Source of the DNA: Echinicola shivajiensis
GTDB taxonomy: Bacteria; Bacteroidota; Bacteroidia; Cytophagales; Cyclobacteriaceae
Assembly (NCBI RefSeq): GCF_018642165.1
Contig: NZ_JAHHZM010000001.1
Coordinates: 310,001 to 374,000 of the forward strand
DNA length: 64,000 bases
Reading direction: 5' to 3'
The stretch's first letter is position 1. The number at the start of each line of letters is the position of its first letter. Below, piece by piece: positions 34,503 to 43,549 of the stretch. The position numbers were made by a program, and so were the translations under genes. Below the pieces are notes generated by a model. It was not told the origin of the DNA. It searched no databases and saw only the letters and a list, made by a program, of their open reading frames with translations.

Positions 34503-34558
34503 CCACCAACCATGCGCTTTTTCTCCTTGGGGAAATCAGTGAGGGTTGGTGGTTTTTT
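34503..34558 (+). terminator. Terminator of the aldolase gene
   Basis: CCACCAACC (34503-34511) pairs with GGTTGGTGG (34544-34552), followed by six T residues. The loop is long (32 bases). Confidence 0.75.
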
Positions 34559-34560
34559 GT

Positions 34561-34605
34561 TTATACAATCATGGCATGGCTTGAAGCCATGCCATGATTG
34601 TATAA
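34561..34605. repeat. Perfect 45-base palindrome
   Basis: Arms of 22 bases (34561-34582 and 34584-34605) are perfectly complementary around a single central base. The core is ATGGCATGGCTT and its complement. No T run follows, so it is not a standard terminator. It lies between the aldolase terminator and a small gene. It could be a REP-like element or protein-binding site. Confidence 0.7.
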
Positions 34606-34718
34606 AAGCAATTACAAATTAGAGATTGATCATTTCCACCTTTATTTGACAGAATATTTTTATCTGAACTCCTTATCATTTAAATTTCGCTTTTTAAAAA
34701 TTGATTTAAAATCCATCT

Positions 34719-34922
34719 ATGTATATCATCAAGGTAAAAGGCAAAGCAAAAATTCCTGACTATATTCAAATCAGGGATGAAAACTTTGTTCTCGTAGCCT
34801 ACTTCAGGGCCGACCGTCCACTTAAAAACCTTGAAAAATTTGGTCTGGAAGGCAAAGAAGAAGAAATGGGAAAATTGATCAAAGAGCTTCCTTTTGGTAA
34901 ATTACAGAAGCTAGAATTGTAA
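34719..34922 (+). CDS. Small protein of unknown function upstream of ftsE
   Basis: A 67-residue cytoplasmic protein beginning MYIIKVKGKAKIPDYIQIRD. It has a two- or three-strand beta pattern (FVLVAYFRAD) followed by a charged helix (EEEMGKLIKELPFGKLQKLEL). I do not recognise the family. It ends 9 bases before ftsE on the same strand, so it is probably co-transcribed and may be linked to it. Confidence 0.7.
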   Translation: MYIIKVKGKAKIPDYIQIRDENFVLVAYFRADRPLKNLEKFGLEGKEEEMGKLIKELPFGKLQKLEL

Positions 34923-34931
34923 ACTTAAATT

Positions 34932-35642
34932 ATGGTATTTTCCAGCGAGCCCGTAGTCCGATTAAACAAAGCCTGTATCTTTCAAGGCATAACCGCTATT
35001 CTTCAGGATGTAACTTTTGAAATAGATAAGGATGAATTCGTATTTCTCATTGGTAGAACAGGAAGTGGAAAAAGCTCCCTATTAAAAACCTTATATTCTG
35101 ACCTACCCCTCAAAATGGGTGAAGGCCATATTGCTGGCTATAATCTTAAGGAAATCAAGTCCAAAGACGTACCCTATCTCCGGAGAAAACTAGGCATCGT
35201 TTTTCAGGATTTTCAACTGTTCAATGACCGCACAGTGGCTGAAAACCTATATTTCGTAATGCGTGCCACCGGCTGGAAAGAAAAATCAAAGATGAAAACC
35301 AGAATGGTCGAAGTTTTGATGCGTGTAGGCCTTGGCGGTTCTGCCACTAAGATGCCCCATCAATTATCAGGTGGTGAACAGCAACGTGTCGTAATTGCAA
35401 GGGCTTTGTTAAACGAACCATCAATCCTATTGGCCGATGAACCGACAGGCAACTTAGATCCTGAGGTAGCAGATGGAATTTTTAAACTTTTCCAAGAGAT
35501 CAACAAGCAGGGTACTGCTGTCTTGATGGCAACCCATAACCATGAATTGCTCAAAAAATACCCCTATAGGATATTAAAATGTGATAAGGGCTTCCTTCTG
35601 GATTCCAAAACTTCGGACATTTTCGAAAAGGATCAGATATAG
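34932..35642 (+). CDS. ftsE: Cell-division ABC ATPase FtsE
   Basis: The 236-residue ABC ATPase has Walker A GRTGSGKSSL, Q loop IVFQDFQLFNDRTVAENLYF, signature LSGGEQQR, Walker B LLADEPTGNLDP and H loop MATHNHELL. The FQDFQLL/DRTVAENV-like region and short length match FtsE, which with FtsX couples cell division to peptidoglycan hydrolase activation. ftsX is not adjacent, as is common in Bacteroidota. The 3' end is one base from the convergent flavin reductase gene, leaving no room for an intergenic terminator. Confidence 0.9.
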   Translation: MVFSSEPVVRLNKACIFQGITAILQDVTFEIDKDEFVFLIGRTGSGKSSLLKTLYSDLPLKMGEGHIAGYNLKEIKSKDVPYLRRKLGIVFQDFQLFNDRTVAENLYFVMRATGWKEKSKMKTRMVEVLMRVGLGGSATKMPHQLSGGEQQRVVIARALLNEPSILLADEPTGNLDPEVADGIFKLFQEINKQGTAVLMATHNHELLKKYPYRILKCDKGFLLDSKTSDIFEKDQI

Positions 35643-35643
35643 A

Positions 35644-36549
35644 TCAATAATGTTGAAGCAATACATTCCAAGCTTCCATCACCTTTCCCTCATGTAAAAG
35701 ATTTTGGGCGTATTGGTGTAAATGGAACAGGAGACTTTCCTCATCATTTTGAAACCTGACCCTCATTTCTTCCATATCGGCATTATTACCATATTGAAAC
35801 ACTTCGTCCTCATCGGGCATTTTTTCAATATTGGCTAACCTCCCCAGGTCATTGCCTGTCAAAACAGAACTCAAGCGAATCCTTCTTGGAATCTGATCCA
35901 CTCCTATTCCCTTGGTTTTAACCGGTTTTTCTATCTCGAAAAGAGCATCACCACTGGCCCTACAATACCAATTACCACCCATTCTGGCTACAGCATCCAG
36001 TTTATTCGGATCTATCTTACCATCATGGCCCATTACTCTTTCATCTATATGCGCGAGTAAAACTTCACAGATCACTAAATTGGCAGCTCCACCCTTATTC
36101 CCCATTTCCATCACTTCAAGCACTTTGCACTCAAAAGAAACAGGCGATTCTTTCACCCTCGGAGGGGCGACCAAGTCAGAGGGAACAGGCGTAAGCCCTG
36201 ATTTAATAAATTCATTTACTCCCTTTTCATATTCTGTACTGCTCAAGGACATTTGCTGCACCATTTCATAGCTTACAATACTGATAACTGCTTCATGAAC
36301 TTCCTTTACATTTTCCAAACTATGCTTGGTAGTATTATCCCTCACCCTTCTGGCTGGTGAAAAAATCAAAATAGGAGGATTAGAACCAAAGGCATTAAAA
36401 AAACTAAAAGGACTTAAATTAACCTGTCCTTCAGAATCCACAGTACTTACAAAGGCAATGGGCCTGGGGACAATTGCTCCCAGCATATAACTGTGAAAGT
36501 CTGCGATAGAAATATCCTTGGGATTTATTGTCATCATTTTTTGACTCAT
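35644..36549 (-). CDS. Flavin reductase-like FMN-binding protein
   Basis: The 301-residue protein has the split-barrel flavin reductase fold (about 10-200): LGAIVPRPIAFVSTVD, NLSPFSFFNAFGSNPPILIFSP, and RVMGHDGKIDPNKLDAVARMGGNWYCR. The extra C-terminal ~100 residues (from about VKTKGIGVDQIP) form a helical extension also seen in Bacteroidota homologues. It probably binds FMN; substrate unknown. It is convergent with ftsE and divergent from the 7TM receptor gene. Confidence 0.85.
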   Translation of the reverse strand: MSQKMMTINPKDISIADFHSYMLGAIVPRPIAFVSTVDSEGQVNLSPFSFFNAFGSNPPILIFSPARRVRDNTTKHSLENVKEVHEAVISIVSYEMVQQMSLSSTEYEKGVNEFIKSGLTPVPSDLVAPPRVKESPVSFECKVLEVMEMGNKGGAANLVICEVLLAHIDERVMGHDGKIDPNKLDAVARMGGNWYCRASGDALFEIEKPVKTKGIGVDQIPRRIRLSSVLTGNDLGRLANIEKMPDEDEVFQYGNNADMEEMRVRFQNDEESLLFHLHQYAQNLLHEGKVMEAWNVLLQHY

Positions 36550-36607
36550 TAAATATCACATTTGCAGGTTATCATTATTTAGGTTCTAAAAGCAATTTAT
36601 AAATATT

Positions 36608-36615
36608 TACCTTTG
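36608..36615 (+). promoter_or_regulatory. -7 promoter element of the 7TM receptor gene
   Basis: TACCTTTG, 82 bases before the GTG start at 36698. No clear -33 box. Confidence 0.45.
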
Positions 36616-36697
36616 CTTTATAAACCTATCGATAATTGATTGTATTTTCCTTAAGGAATGCTGTCAGTTAACCAATAATATAACCTAGCTGCAAACT

Positions 36698-38581
36698 GTG
36701 AGAAAACTAATTTATTTTATCTTTCTTTCCACCTTTATTTCCTCTCATCAGCTCTATGCGCAAAGGATATCAGGAAGCTCCACTTTAAAAATCGATGATA
36801 ATCTAAAGGAAAGGATTTTTTCCATTTCTCAATTGGAGTTTTTCGAAGACACAACCAACCAGCTCACTTTCCATGATATCATCAAGCCACGTTTCCAAGA
36901 TAACTTCAAAATAAGACCTTCATTTAATAAGAACAAGTTTGATATAAATCACACCTATTGGGTCAAACTTTCCATCGACAAAACACCTGAGAGTACGAAA
37001 AAATGGTTGATGGAATTCTATGACCAAACTATGGATTTGGTAGACGTATATGCCCCTCAGGAGGATGGCAGCTATAAAAACATCCTGATGGGTGATGCCA
37101 TTCCCTTTGGCACCCGAGATTTCAAACATAAAAACTTTGAGCTCATTTTAGAAAACTCAACCGAAGGGATATCCAATTATTATGTAAAAATCCGATCAAG
37201 CCAAAAAGCAGATATACGAATAGCCATTCGATCAGTAAACCGCTTTATTTTCTATGCCCTCAATGAGTATTTTGTTTATGGCATCTTTTACGGGATGATT
37301 GCCATTATAGGACTTTATAACCTTTTGGTATATGCAGCTGTCCGGGAGATCAAATACCTCTATTATACCTTTTATTTGGTCAGCGTGGGTATTTATGCCA
37401 TGTGTGTGGACGGTATAGCCTTTCAGTACCTATGGCCAAACTACCCCGGTTGGAACCAAATAGCTAACGGTGTTTTCAACTACTCGATCGTGGTTTGGGC
37501 TATTATGTTTTCGATCAAATTTCTCAATACAAAGTACCGTACCCCCAAAATCCACTATGCTTTATTGGCAATATTAGGCATAAAATCCATACTCTTTCTT
37601 ATAGGCCTACTCTTTGACCAAAAGCTCTTTGAGATCAAATACTATGATATAATCCCCTTCTTTTTCATTTTCTCAGCCAGTATTTATATTTGGTACAGGG
37701 GCTATAAGGTTGCCCGATTCTTTGTATTTGCATATGGTGTTCTCTTTGTGGGGGTGGTCATCAAAGTATTGGTAAATGCTGCCCTTATCCCGCATATGAC
37801 CTTAGTGTACTACAGCTTACATATTGGTTTCCTATTAGAAATGCTGCTATTAACATTTGCTTTGGGAGATAGAATCAGAATTCTCAAAAACAACCGGGAC
37901 AGGGCTTTGAAAAGAACCATAAAGCAAATAGAAATCAATTATGCATTAAAGGAAAAAGTAAACCGTGAGTTGGAAATCAAAGTTCAGGAAAGGACCCAAG
38001 AGCTGGAACATAAAAACAGTTTATTGGAAAAATACAACCATCAACTCATGGAAAAAGATGAGGAAATCAAACGGATAAATTCCCTTTTAGACAAGGATAA
38101 TTGGAAGTTAAAAAGCAGCATTAAAGCTTCTTTTCAAGCAAGGCTTACCAACCAGCTTCTCTCCTATGAAGAATTTCAACGTATTTTCCCTGATCAATCT
38201 GCTTGCCTAAGACACCTAGAAGAATTTAAGTGGGGCAATGGCTTTGTATGCAGAAATTGCAAATACACCAAAAGTTCCAAAGGTCCAAAACTCTTCACCC
38301 GCAGGTGTAGCCGATGTGGGCATATTGATTCGGTTACTGCAGGTACCATTTTTCACGGTGTAAAATTCCCCTTAGAAAAGGCCTTTTATATTGCCTATGA
38401 TATCATTGCCAATCCTGAAAAACAAACATTGGAACAGCTATCAGAACTGTTGGACATACGCAAAAACACAGTTTGGAATTTCAGAAAGAAAACCAAGCAA
38501 AATATTGAGGCTTTACGGTTGGAAACACCTCACTGGAATGACATACTGATGATGGAAGAAGAGAAAATAAAATCGAAATAA
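36698..38581 (+). CDS. 7TM-DISM receptor fused to an IS1595-type transposase zinc ribbon and HTH
   Basis: The 627-residue protein has a signal peptide (cleavage after HQLYAQ), a periplasmic 7TMR-DISMED2-like ligand domain (about 30-165), seven membrane helices (about 180-390), and a cytoplasmic coiled coil (about 395-480). It then departs from the usual kinase or cyclase output: residues about 490-620 read like the N-terminal DNA-binding part of IS1595/ISXO2 transposases. The zinc ligands are Cys518, Cys521, Cys537 and Cys540 (C-x2-C-x15-C-x2-C), followed by DSVTAGTIFHGVKFPLEKAF and an HTH (LEQLSELLDIRKNTVWNFRKK). The DDE nuclease domain is absent. It lies just before susC on the same strand, which suggests a membrane-bound regulator of the PUL. 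The start is GTG. Confidence 0.87.
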   Translation: MRKLIYFIFLSTFISSHQLYAQRISGSSTLKIDDNLKERIFSISQLEFFEDTTNQLTFHDIIKPRFQDNFKIRPSFNKNKFDINHTYWVKLSIDKTPESTKKWLMEFYDQTMDLVDVYAPQEDGSYKNILMGDAIPFGTRDFKHKNFELILENSTEGISNYYVKIRSSQKADIRIAIRSVNRFIFYALNEYFVYGIFYGMIAIIGLYNLLVYAAVREIKYLYYTFYLVSVGIYAMCVDGIAFQYLWPNYPGWNQIANGVFNYSIVVWAIMFSIKFLNTKYRTPKIHYALLAILGIKSILFLIGLLFDQKLFEIKYYDIIPFFFIFSASIYIWYRGYKVARFFVFAYGVLFVGVVIKVLVNAALIPHMTLVYYSLHIGFLLEMLLLTFALGDRIRILKNNRDRALKRTIKQIEINYALKEKVNRELEIKVQERTQELEHKNSLLEKYNHQLMEKDEEIKRINSLLDKDNWKLKSSIKASFQARLTNQLLSYEEFQRIFPDQSACLRHLEEFKWGNGFVCRNCKYTKSSKGPKLFTRRCSRCGHIDSVTAGTIFHGVKFPLEKAFYIAYDIIANPEKQTLEQLSELLDIRKNTVWNFRKKTKQNIEALRLETPHWNDILMMEEEKIKSK

Positions 38582-38827
38582 ACCTTTTGTTTCCACCTCA
38601 AAAACAATTCGAATTCACTTCAATACCAGCTAGTAGTATTATAGTGTGATATTAAAGTATAAAAAACACCTTCAGAACTAGCAGAGCTACTTTATCATAG
38701 TACTGAACCGTTAATTATCCTACTTGTTTTGGGCTTAATCACCCTCCTAATCAGCTAAGATTTCACATTTTTTAACGTAGATTTTTTTTCTTTCCTCTAC
38801 CTTTTCAATGTCAAACGGCAACAAATG

Positions 38828-38837
38828 CAAACGTTTG
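38828..38837. promoter_or_regulatory. Palindrome upstream of susC, possible operator
   Basis: CAAACGTTTG is a 10-bp palindrome, 36 bases before the susC ATG, within the 292-base gap after the receptor gene. A half-site CAAACG occurs 17 bases earlier. It could be bound by the adjacent zinc-ribbon receptor or by a LacI-type protein. The rest of the gap holds no gene. Confidence 0.35.
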
Positions 38838-38873
38838 AAATTTTATCCATTTTAAACCCAAAACCAAACACTT

Positions 38874-41800
38874 ATGATTAAGTCTTTACGCATAAGTAAG
38901 GAATCATGGAAACCCAAAATCCTTCTACTAGGAAAACTACCCATGGTGTTATTATTCGTCTTTGCGGTCTCTTTTAGTACAGCAACCGCTCAGGACACCA
39001 ATGTCTCAGGAACAGTCCTCGATCAAGGAGGTGAACCCATACCTGGGGTGAACATTCTCGAACAGGGCACCACAAATGGAACCGTCACTGATTTAGACGG
39101 TAAGTATTCTTTTAAAGTCAGCTCTCCAGACGCGACATTAAACTTTTCTTTTATTGGTTTTGAATCTCGATTAGTTGAGCTGAATGGAAGAACACAGCTT
39201 GATATCACCCTTCAGGAAGAGCTAACCGGACTAGATGAAGTGGTCGTCATCGGTTATGGTGCGCAGAAAGAAAAGGAAATGACCTCTGCGATTACCACCT
39301 TGAAAACCGAAGACTTGGTCAAAACCCCAAGTTCTAATGCCATGCAGTCTCTTCAAGGTAAGGTCGCCGGTGTACAAATCGTCAGTAAAGGTGCTCCAGG
39401 AGCTTCCCCTACCGTAAGGGTAAGGGGCATCGGTTCCTTTGAAGGTGGAGGAGCTCCTTTGTACGTGGTGGACGGAATGTTCTTTGACAATATCGACTTC
39501 CTCAACTCCAATGACATCAAGACCCTTTCTGTACTAAAAGATGCTTCCGCATCTGCCATCTATGGTGCAAGGGCTTCCAATGGGGTTGTCCTGATAGAGA
39601 CCAATTCAGGTGAATATGAGCAAGAAGCGAAGATTGTCTATGATGGATATTATGGGGTACAGAACCCGCAAAACGTCCTCAAAATGGCCAATAGTCAGCA
39701 GTTTGTGCAATACATCAACGAAACAGGATCAGCACCAGACATGGAATTCATCGACAATGCCATGCAGGCCTATGGAAGGAGCCGTATAGACCCCAGTATT
39801 CCTGCTGTAAACACAGACTGGTACGATGAGATCATGAGCCCTGCTGCTATCCAAAACCATACCTTGACATTCTCTGGTGGTAGTACCAAAACACGCTATT
39901 CCATTGGTGGTAGTTACTTTAAACAAGACGGGCTGCTCAATGAAACCAGAAATGAATACGAAAGGGTAAACATCCGTGCCAATATCGACTCTAAAGTCAA
40001 AGAATGGATCACTGTGGGTGGTAACTTTACCTTCAGTACTGCCAAACAATTTGTAGGTTCGGATGCAGCTTGGTTCAACGCTTACTTTGCGGTACCTATT
40101 CTTCCAAAATATGATGAAGACTTTGGCACTTCACCAGTACCATTGTCCAATGCACAAAGATTGGGCTATAGGGGAAGACAAAACCCTTTCTACCCACTAC
40201 TCTATAATGACAACAGAAATAAAGTCAATAAAATCAATGGAAACCTCCATGCCGAACTGACTTTTATCCCTGATAAATTGACCTTCAGGTCAGCGTATAA
40301 CTATAAGTTGGATTTAATCAATGCCAGAAATGTCAATTTTGCCTATAATGACGGTGTTCTTAATCCCCTTTCAGGTCTTTCCCGATCAAGCAGTTTGTAT
40401 TTTGACCAAATCATAGACAACTACCTTACTTATAAGGAGTTCTTTGGTGACCATGGCATTACAGCTACTTTGGGACAATCCTTCAGGAGTGAGACCTTTG
40501 AGCGACTCAGTGGAAATAGAAATGATTTAGACCCTAATCCTACTTTTGGTAATGAAGAGCTATGGTACCTGAACAATGGACAGGCCAATGATATCAATAC
40601 AGTTTCAGATGCTGGTAGTCGCATATTTTACCTCTCCTTCTTTGGTAGGTTAGCCTATAACTACAAAGAAAAATATTTGCTTTATGCTACTTACCGTCAG
40701 GACAATTACAATAAGTTTCAGGTAGATAGTGAAGATTTCTTTACCCTCGGAGCTGGATGGGTAGCTACCGAAGAGGATTTCTTTGATGTAAAAGGTATCG
40801 ATTTCCTTAAGTTGAGAGCGTCATGGGGACAGCTAGGTAATGATGGAATCAGCCCATCAGTGGGCCAACCCACGCTACAGGGAACCAACCATGCCATTAA
40901 TAATGTGCGAATTCCTGGTTTTAGGCTGGATCCAACCTATGACCTCATTGATAAGATAGAGACTACGGAGGAAACCAACTTCGGTCTGACCGCTAAGTTC
41001 TTCCAAAACAGGTTGTCCTTAGAGGCGGATTACTATATTAGAAATACACAAAGTCTGGCCGTAACCGTTTTACAACCCTTGTTTAGAGGTGCAGTAAGAA
41101 GAAGTGTCGGAGAGATTAGGAACCAAGGTTTGGAATTATCTCTTAATTGGGAAAACAAAGTTACAGAAGACTTATCCTACTATATCGGTGGCAACATCGC
41201 TACCTTGAAAAATACGGTCAGAGGACTTGGAGGACCTGAGTACCTCAATGCCGGTCAAGCGGAATTCCGTCAGCGCTCCATTGTTGGTCAGCCTTACCAG
41301 GCATTCTATGGCTATGAAGTCCAGGGCGTATTTCAAACTGAGGCCGATATCGCCAATAGTGGTTATTCAGAGCAATTCTTAATCGAAAACGACCTTGTCC
41401 CAGGAGATTTAATGTTTAAAGATCAAAACGGTGATGGTGCCATTGATGATTTGGACAGGGTAGTATTGGGTTCCTACTTACCAGAACTTACCTATGGTGG
41501 TAATCTTGGTTTCAGGTACAAAAACCTTGACTTTTCGGTGCTGATCCAAGGTCAATCAGGCCACAGCATCCTAAATAGAAAAAGAGGGGAAATGATCTTT
41601 ACCAATGACACCAATATAGACGCAGACTTGGCCACCAATCTCTGGAGAGGTGAAGGCACCTCTAACAAATATCCTTCTGCTGCCGGACTGCGTAAAGGAT
41701 GGAACCAAAACTTCAGTGATTACTTCGTGGAAGACGGTTCTTTCTTTAGGGTCCAAAATGTGCGCATGTCTTATTCACTGCTAGACAAAGAAGTGATGGG

Positions 41801-41957
41801 AGTGATCATGCCAGAAACGCGTATCACCTTGACAGCAGAACGGCCATTGACCATTTTCAATTACAATGGTTTCAACCCAGAAGTGGATAATGGCATTGAC
41901 CGACAGACCTACCCTATCCCTGCTGTGTACACCGTGGGATTAAATGTCAAGTTCTAA
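38874..41957 (+). CDS. susC: SusC-like TonB-dependent outer-membrane transporter
   Basis: A 1027-residue TonB-dependent receptor of the SusC/RagA family that imports oligosaccharides with its SusD partner. It has a signal peptide (cleavage near TATAQ), a carboxypeptidase-regulatory-like domain (about 45-115: VSGTVLDQGGEPIPGVNILEQG in part), the TonB box/plug region (DEVVVIGYGAQKEKEMTSAI, LQGKVAGVQI, VRVRGIGSF, YVVDGMF, SVLKDASASAIYGARASNGV) and a 22-strand barrel ending in YTVGLNVKF. The susD gene follows after 22 bases. The barrel shows no truncation. Confidence 0.96.
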   Translation: MIKSLRISKESWKPKILLLGKLPMVLLFVFAVSFSTATAQDTNVSGTVLDQGGEPIPGVNILEQGTTNGTVTDLDGKYSFKVSSPDATLNFSFIGFESRLVELNGRTQLDITLQEELTGLDEVVVIGYGAQKEKEMTSAITTLKTEDLVKTPSSNAMQSLQGKVAGVQIVSKGAPGASPTVRVRGIGSFEGGGAPLYVVDGMFFDNIDFLNSNDIKTLSVLKDASASAIYGARASNGVVLIETNSGEYEQEAKIVYDGYYGVQNPQNVLKMANSQQFVQYINETGSAPDMEFIDNAMQAYGRSRIDPSIPAVNTDWYDEIMSPAAIQNHTLTFSGGSTKTRYSIGGSYFKQDGLLNETRNEYERVNIRANIDSKVKEWITVGGNFTFSTAKQFVGSDAAWFNAYFAVPILPKYDEDFGTSPVPLSNAQRLGYRGRQNPFYPLLYNDNRNKVNKINGNLHAELTFIPDKLTFRSAYNYKLDLINARNVNFAYNDGVLNPLSGLSRSSSLYFDQIIDNYLTYKEFFGDHGITATLGQSFRSETFERLSGNRNDLDPNPTFGNEELWYLNNGQANDINTVSDAGSRIFYLSFFGRLAYNYKEKYLLYATYRQDNYNKFQVDSEDFFTLGAGWVATEEDFFDVKGIDFLKLRASWGQLGNDGISPSVGQPTLQGTNHAINNVRIPGFRLDPTYDLIDKIETTEETNFGLTAKFFQNRLSLEADYYIRNTQSLAVTVLQPLFRGAVRRSVGEIRNQGLELSLNWENKVTEDLSYYIGGNIATLKNTVRGLGGPEYLNAGQAEFRQRSIVGQPYQAFYGYEVQGVFQTEADIANSGYSEQFLIENDLVPGDLMFKDQNGDGAIDDLDRVVLGSYLPELTYGGNLGFRYKNLDFSVLIQGQSGHSILNRKRGEMIFTNDTNIDADLATNLWRGEGTSNKYPSAAGLRKGWNQNFSDYFVEDGSFFRVQNVRMSYSLLDKEVMGVIMPETRITLTAERPLTIFNYNGFNPEVDNGIDRQTYPIPAVYTVGLNVKF

Positions 41958-41979
41958 AATCAATAACCCAAGAACAGTC

Positions 41980-43521
41980 ATGAAAATATTTCAATATAAA
42001 CTGATAAAATTGGTCACTGCATTATGCTTGGTGACTACCTTTTCCTGTAGCGAATACCTGGATGCGCCCTTAGAAGATCAAATCCTGGCTCAGGAGACGG
42101 ATTATTCACAATCCCAAAACATGGTCTTATTACTCAATGGCGCTTATGCAGAACTATATGGATTCCAATGGGAGACCTTTCCGCTAATTTCTGTAAGAGG
42201 CGATGATGCCAACCCTGCTGGGGATCAAGAACCACTCTTCAAAACAGATACCTATGACTATGACAGGAGTTTCTGGATATATAATTCCACCTGGCTAAAT
42301 ATGTATTCCGATATCATTTATTGGAATGGGGCCATCGAAGAGATACAGAAATACCAAGAAGCTGGTGCAAATGCAGCAAATGCTAGTCAATACATTGCCG
42401 AAATCAATGTCATGAGAGGCTATAATCTGCTTCAATTGGCCAGGTTATGGAACGAAATTCTTATTCCTGTAAGCTCTGATCCCAATGCGCTGTATGAAGT
42501 AGCGCTTACTCCTTATAATGAAACCATGCAGTACATTTCTGATTTGATGGATCAAGCTATGCCCAGTCTACCCAATGTCCACCCTAACCAACGTTCGGAC
42601 ATCCGTGGCGGGATCACACGATATACTGCATTGGCCATTAAAGCATTAGCCAATTTGGAAATGGAAAACTACCAAGGTGTAGCTGATGCCACTGGAGAGA
42701 TCATCAGCAGCGGAGAATTCATGCTAGAAACGGATTACTATCAGTTATTTAAAATCCCTGGAAAGCTCAACAATGAAAATATCCTTGAATTCCAATATTC
42801 AGATTACGGTGCTGAAAGCGGTACTTCAGACAGGTTCCCTTGGCAAGTATATGGCCCTCAAGCCGTAGGGTGGCAACCAGCTGTGCCTGGATCAAGTGGC
42901 GGATGGGGCTTCTGGGAGCCTACAGAAAAATACATCAAGTTTATGCTTGACCGAAATGATCGAAAGCGTCTCGAAACAACCGTACTATTTACACCTGATG
43001 GAATCAGTGATATTGAATCAGATCCAAACTATGCCAATTTACCTAGCTGGGTTACCAATATCACCCCTGATGGGGACGGTTTTGGCAATGCGCCCAGGTA
43101 TAGGTTCCTCAGTGGAAAACACTATCTGCCTACTACCCAGTTGACCCCTGGAAGGTTTAATTATGGCGAGAACAAAAACATGATCGCTATCCGATATGCT
43201 GAGATCCTATTGATACACGCAGAGGCACTGGTAAGCGGCGCTTCCAGCAATGTCATGTCAGCAGATGAAGCAGTCAATGCTGTGAGATCCAGAGCTAATC
43301 TGGGCATGCTAAGTGGGGTGACTTTGGATGATGTGTTGGATGAAAAATTTGCTGAGTTCGGTATGGAATGGGGTGTTCGTTTCTTTGACTTGGTAAGACA
43401 TGACCGCACAAGTGAACTCAACTATGGAGACAGGTCCTTCAATGAAGGTGATAGGTTCCTTCCCTATCCACTTGACCAACAAGACATCCTTCCTCAGCTT
43501 AAAGAGGCAAGCAATCAATAA
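41980..43521 (+). CDS. susD: SusD-like surface glycan-binding lipoprotein
   Basis: The 513-residue SusD/RagB protein caps the SusC transporter at the cell surface. The signal peptide ends in a lipobox (TTFSC). Typical features are SEYLDAPLEDQ, a TPR-like helical scaffold with AEINVMRGYNLLQLARLWNEI, and a C-terminal AIRYAEILLIHAEALV ... VNAVRSRANLG ... ERGMEWGVRFFDLVRH-like ending. The start was set at the ATG 41980, after the susC stop, because the upstream ATG at 41944 overlaps susC and lacks a signal sequence. Confidence 0.96.
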   Translation: MKIFQYKLIKLVTALCLVTTFSCSEYLDAPLEDQILAQETDYSQSQNMVLLLNGAYAELYGFQWETFPLISVRGDDANPAGDQEPLFKTDTYDYDRSFWIYNSTWLNMYSDIIYWNGAIEEIQKYQEAGANAANASQYIAEINVMRGYNLLQLARLWNEILIPVSSDPNALYEVALTPYNETMQYISDLMDQAMPSLPNVHPNQRSDIRGGITRYTALAIKALANLEMENYQGVADATGEIISSGEFMLETDYYQLFKIPGKLNNENILEFQYSDYGAESGTSDRFPWQVYGPQAVGWQPAVPGSSGGWGFWEPTEKYIKFMLDRNDRKRLETTVLFTPDGISDIESDPNYANLPSWVTNITPDGDGFGNAPRYRFLSGKHYLPTTQLTPGRFNYGENKNMIAIRYAEILLIHAEALVSGASSNVMSADEAVNAVRSRANLGMLSGVTLDDVLDEKFAEFGMEWGVRFFDLVRHDRTSELNYGDRSFNEGDRFLPYPLDQQDILPQLKEASNQ

Positions 43522-43549
43522 GTATCGGTAAAACACAAACCCAAAAGAC

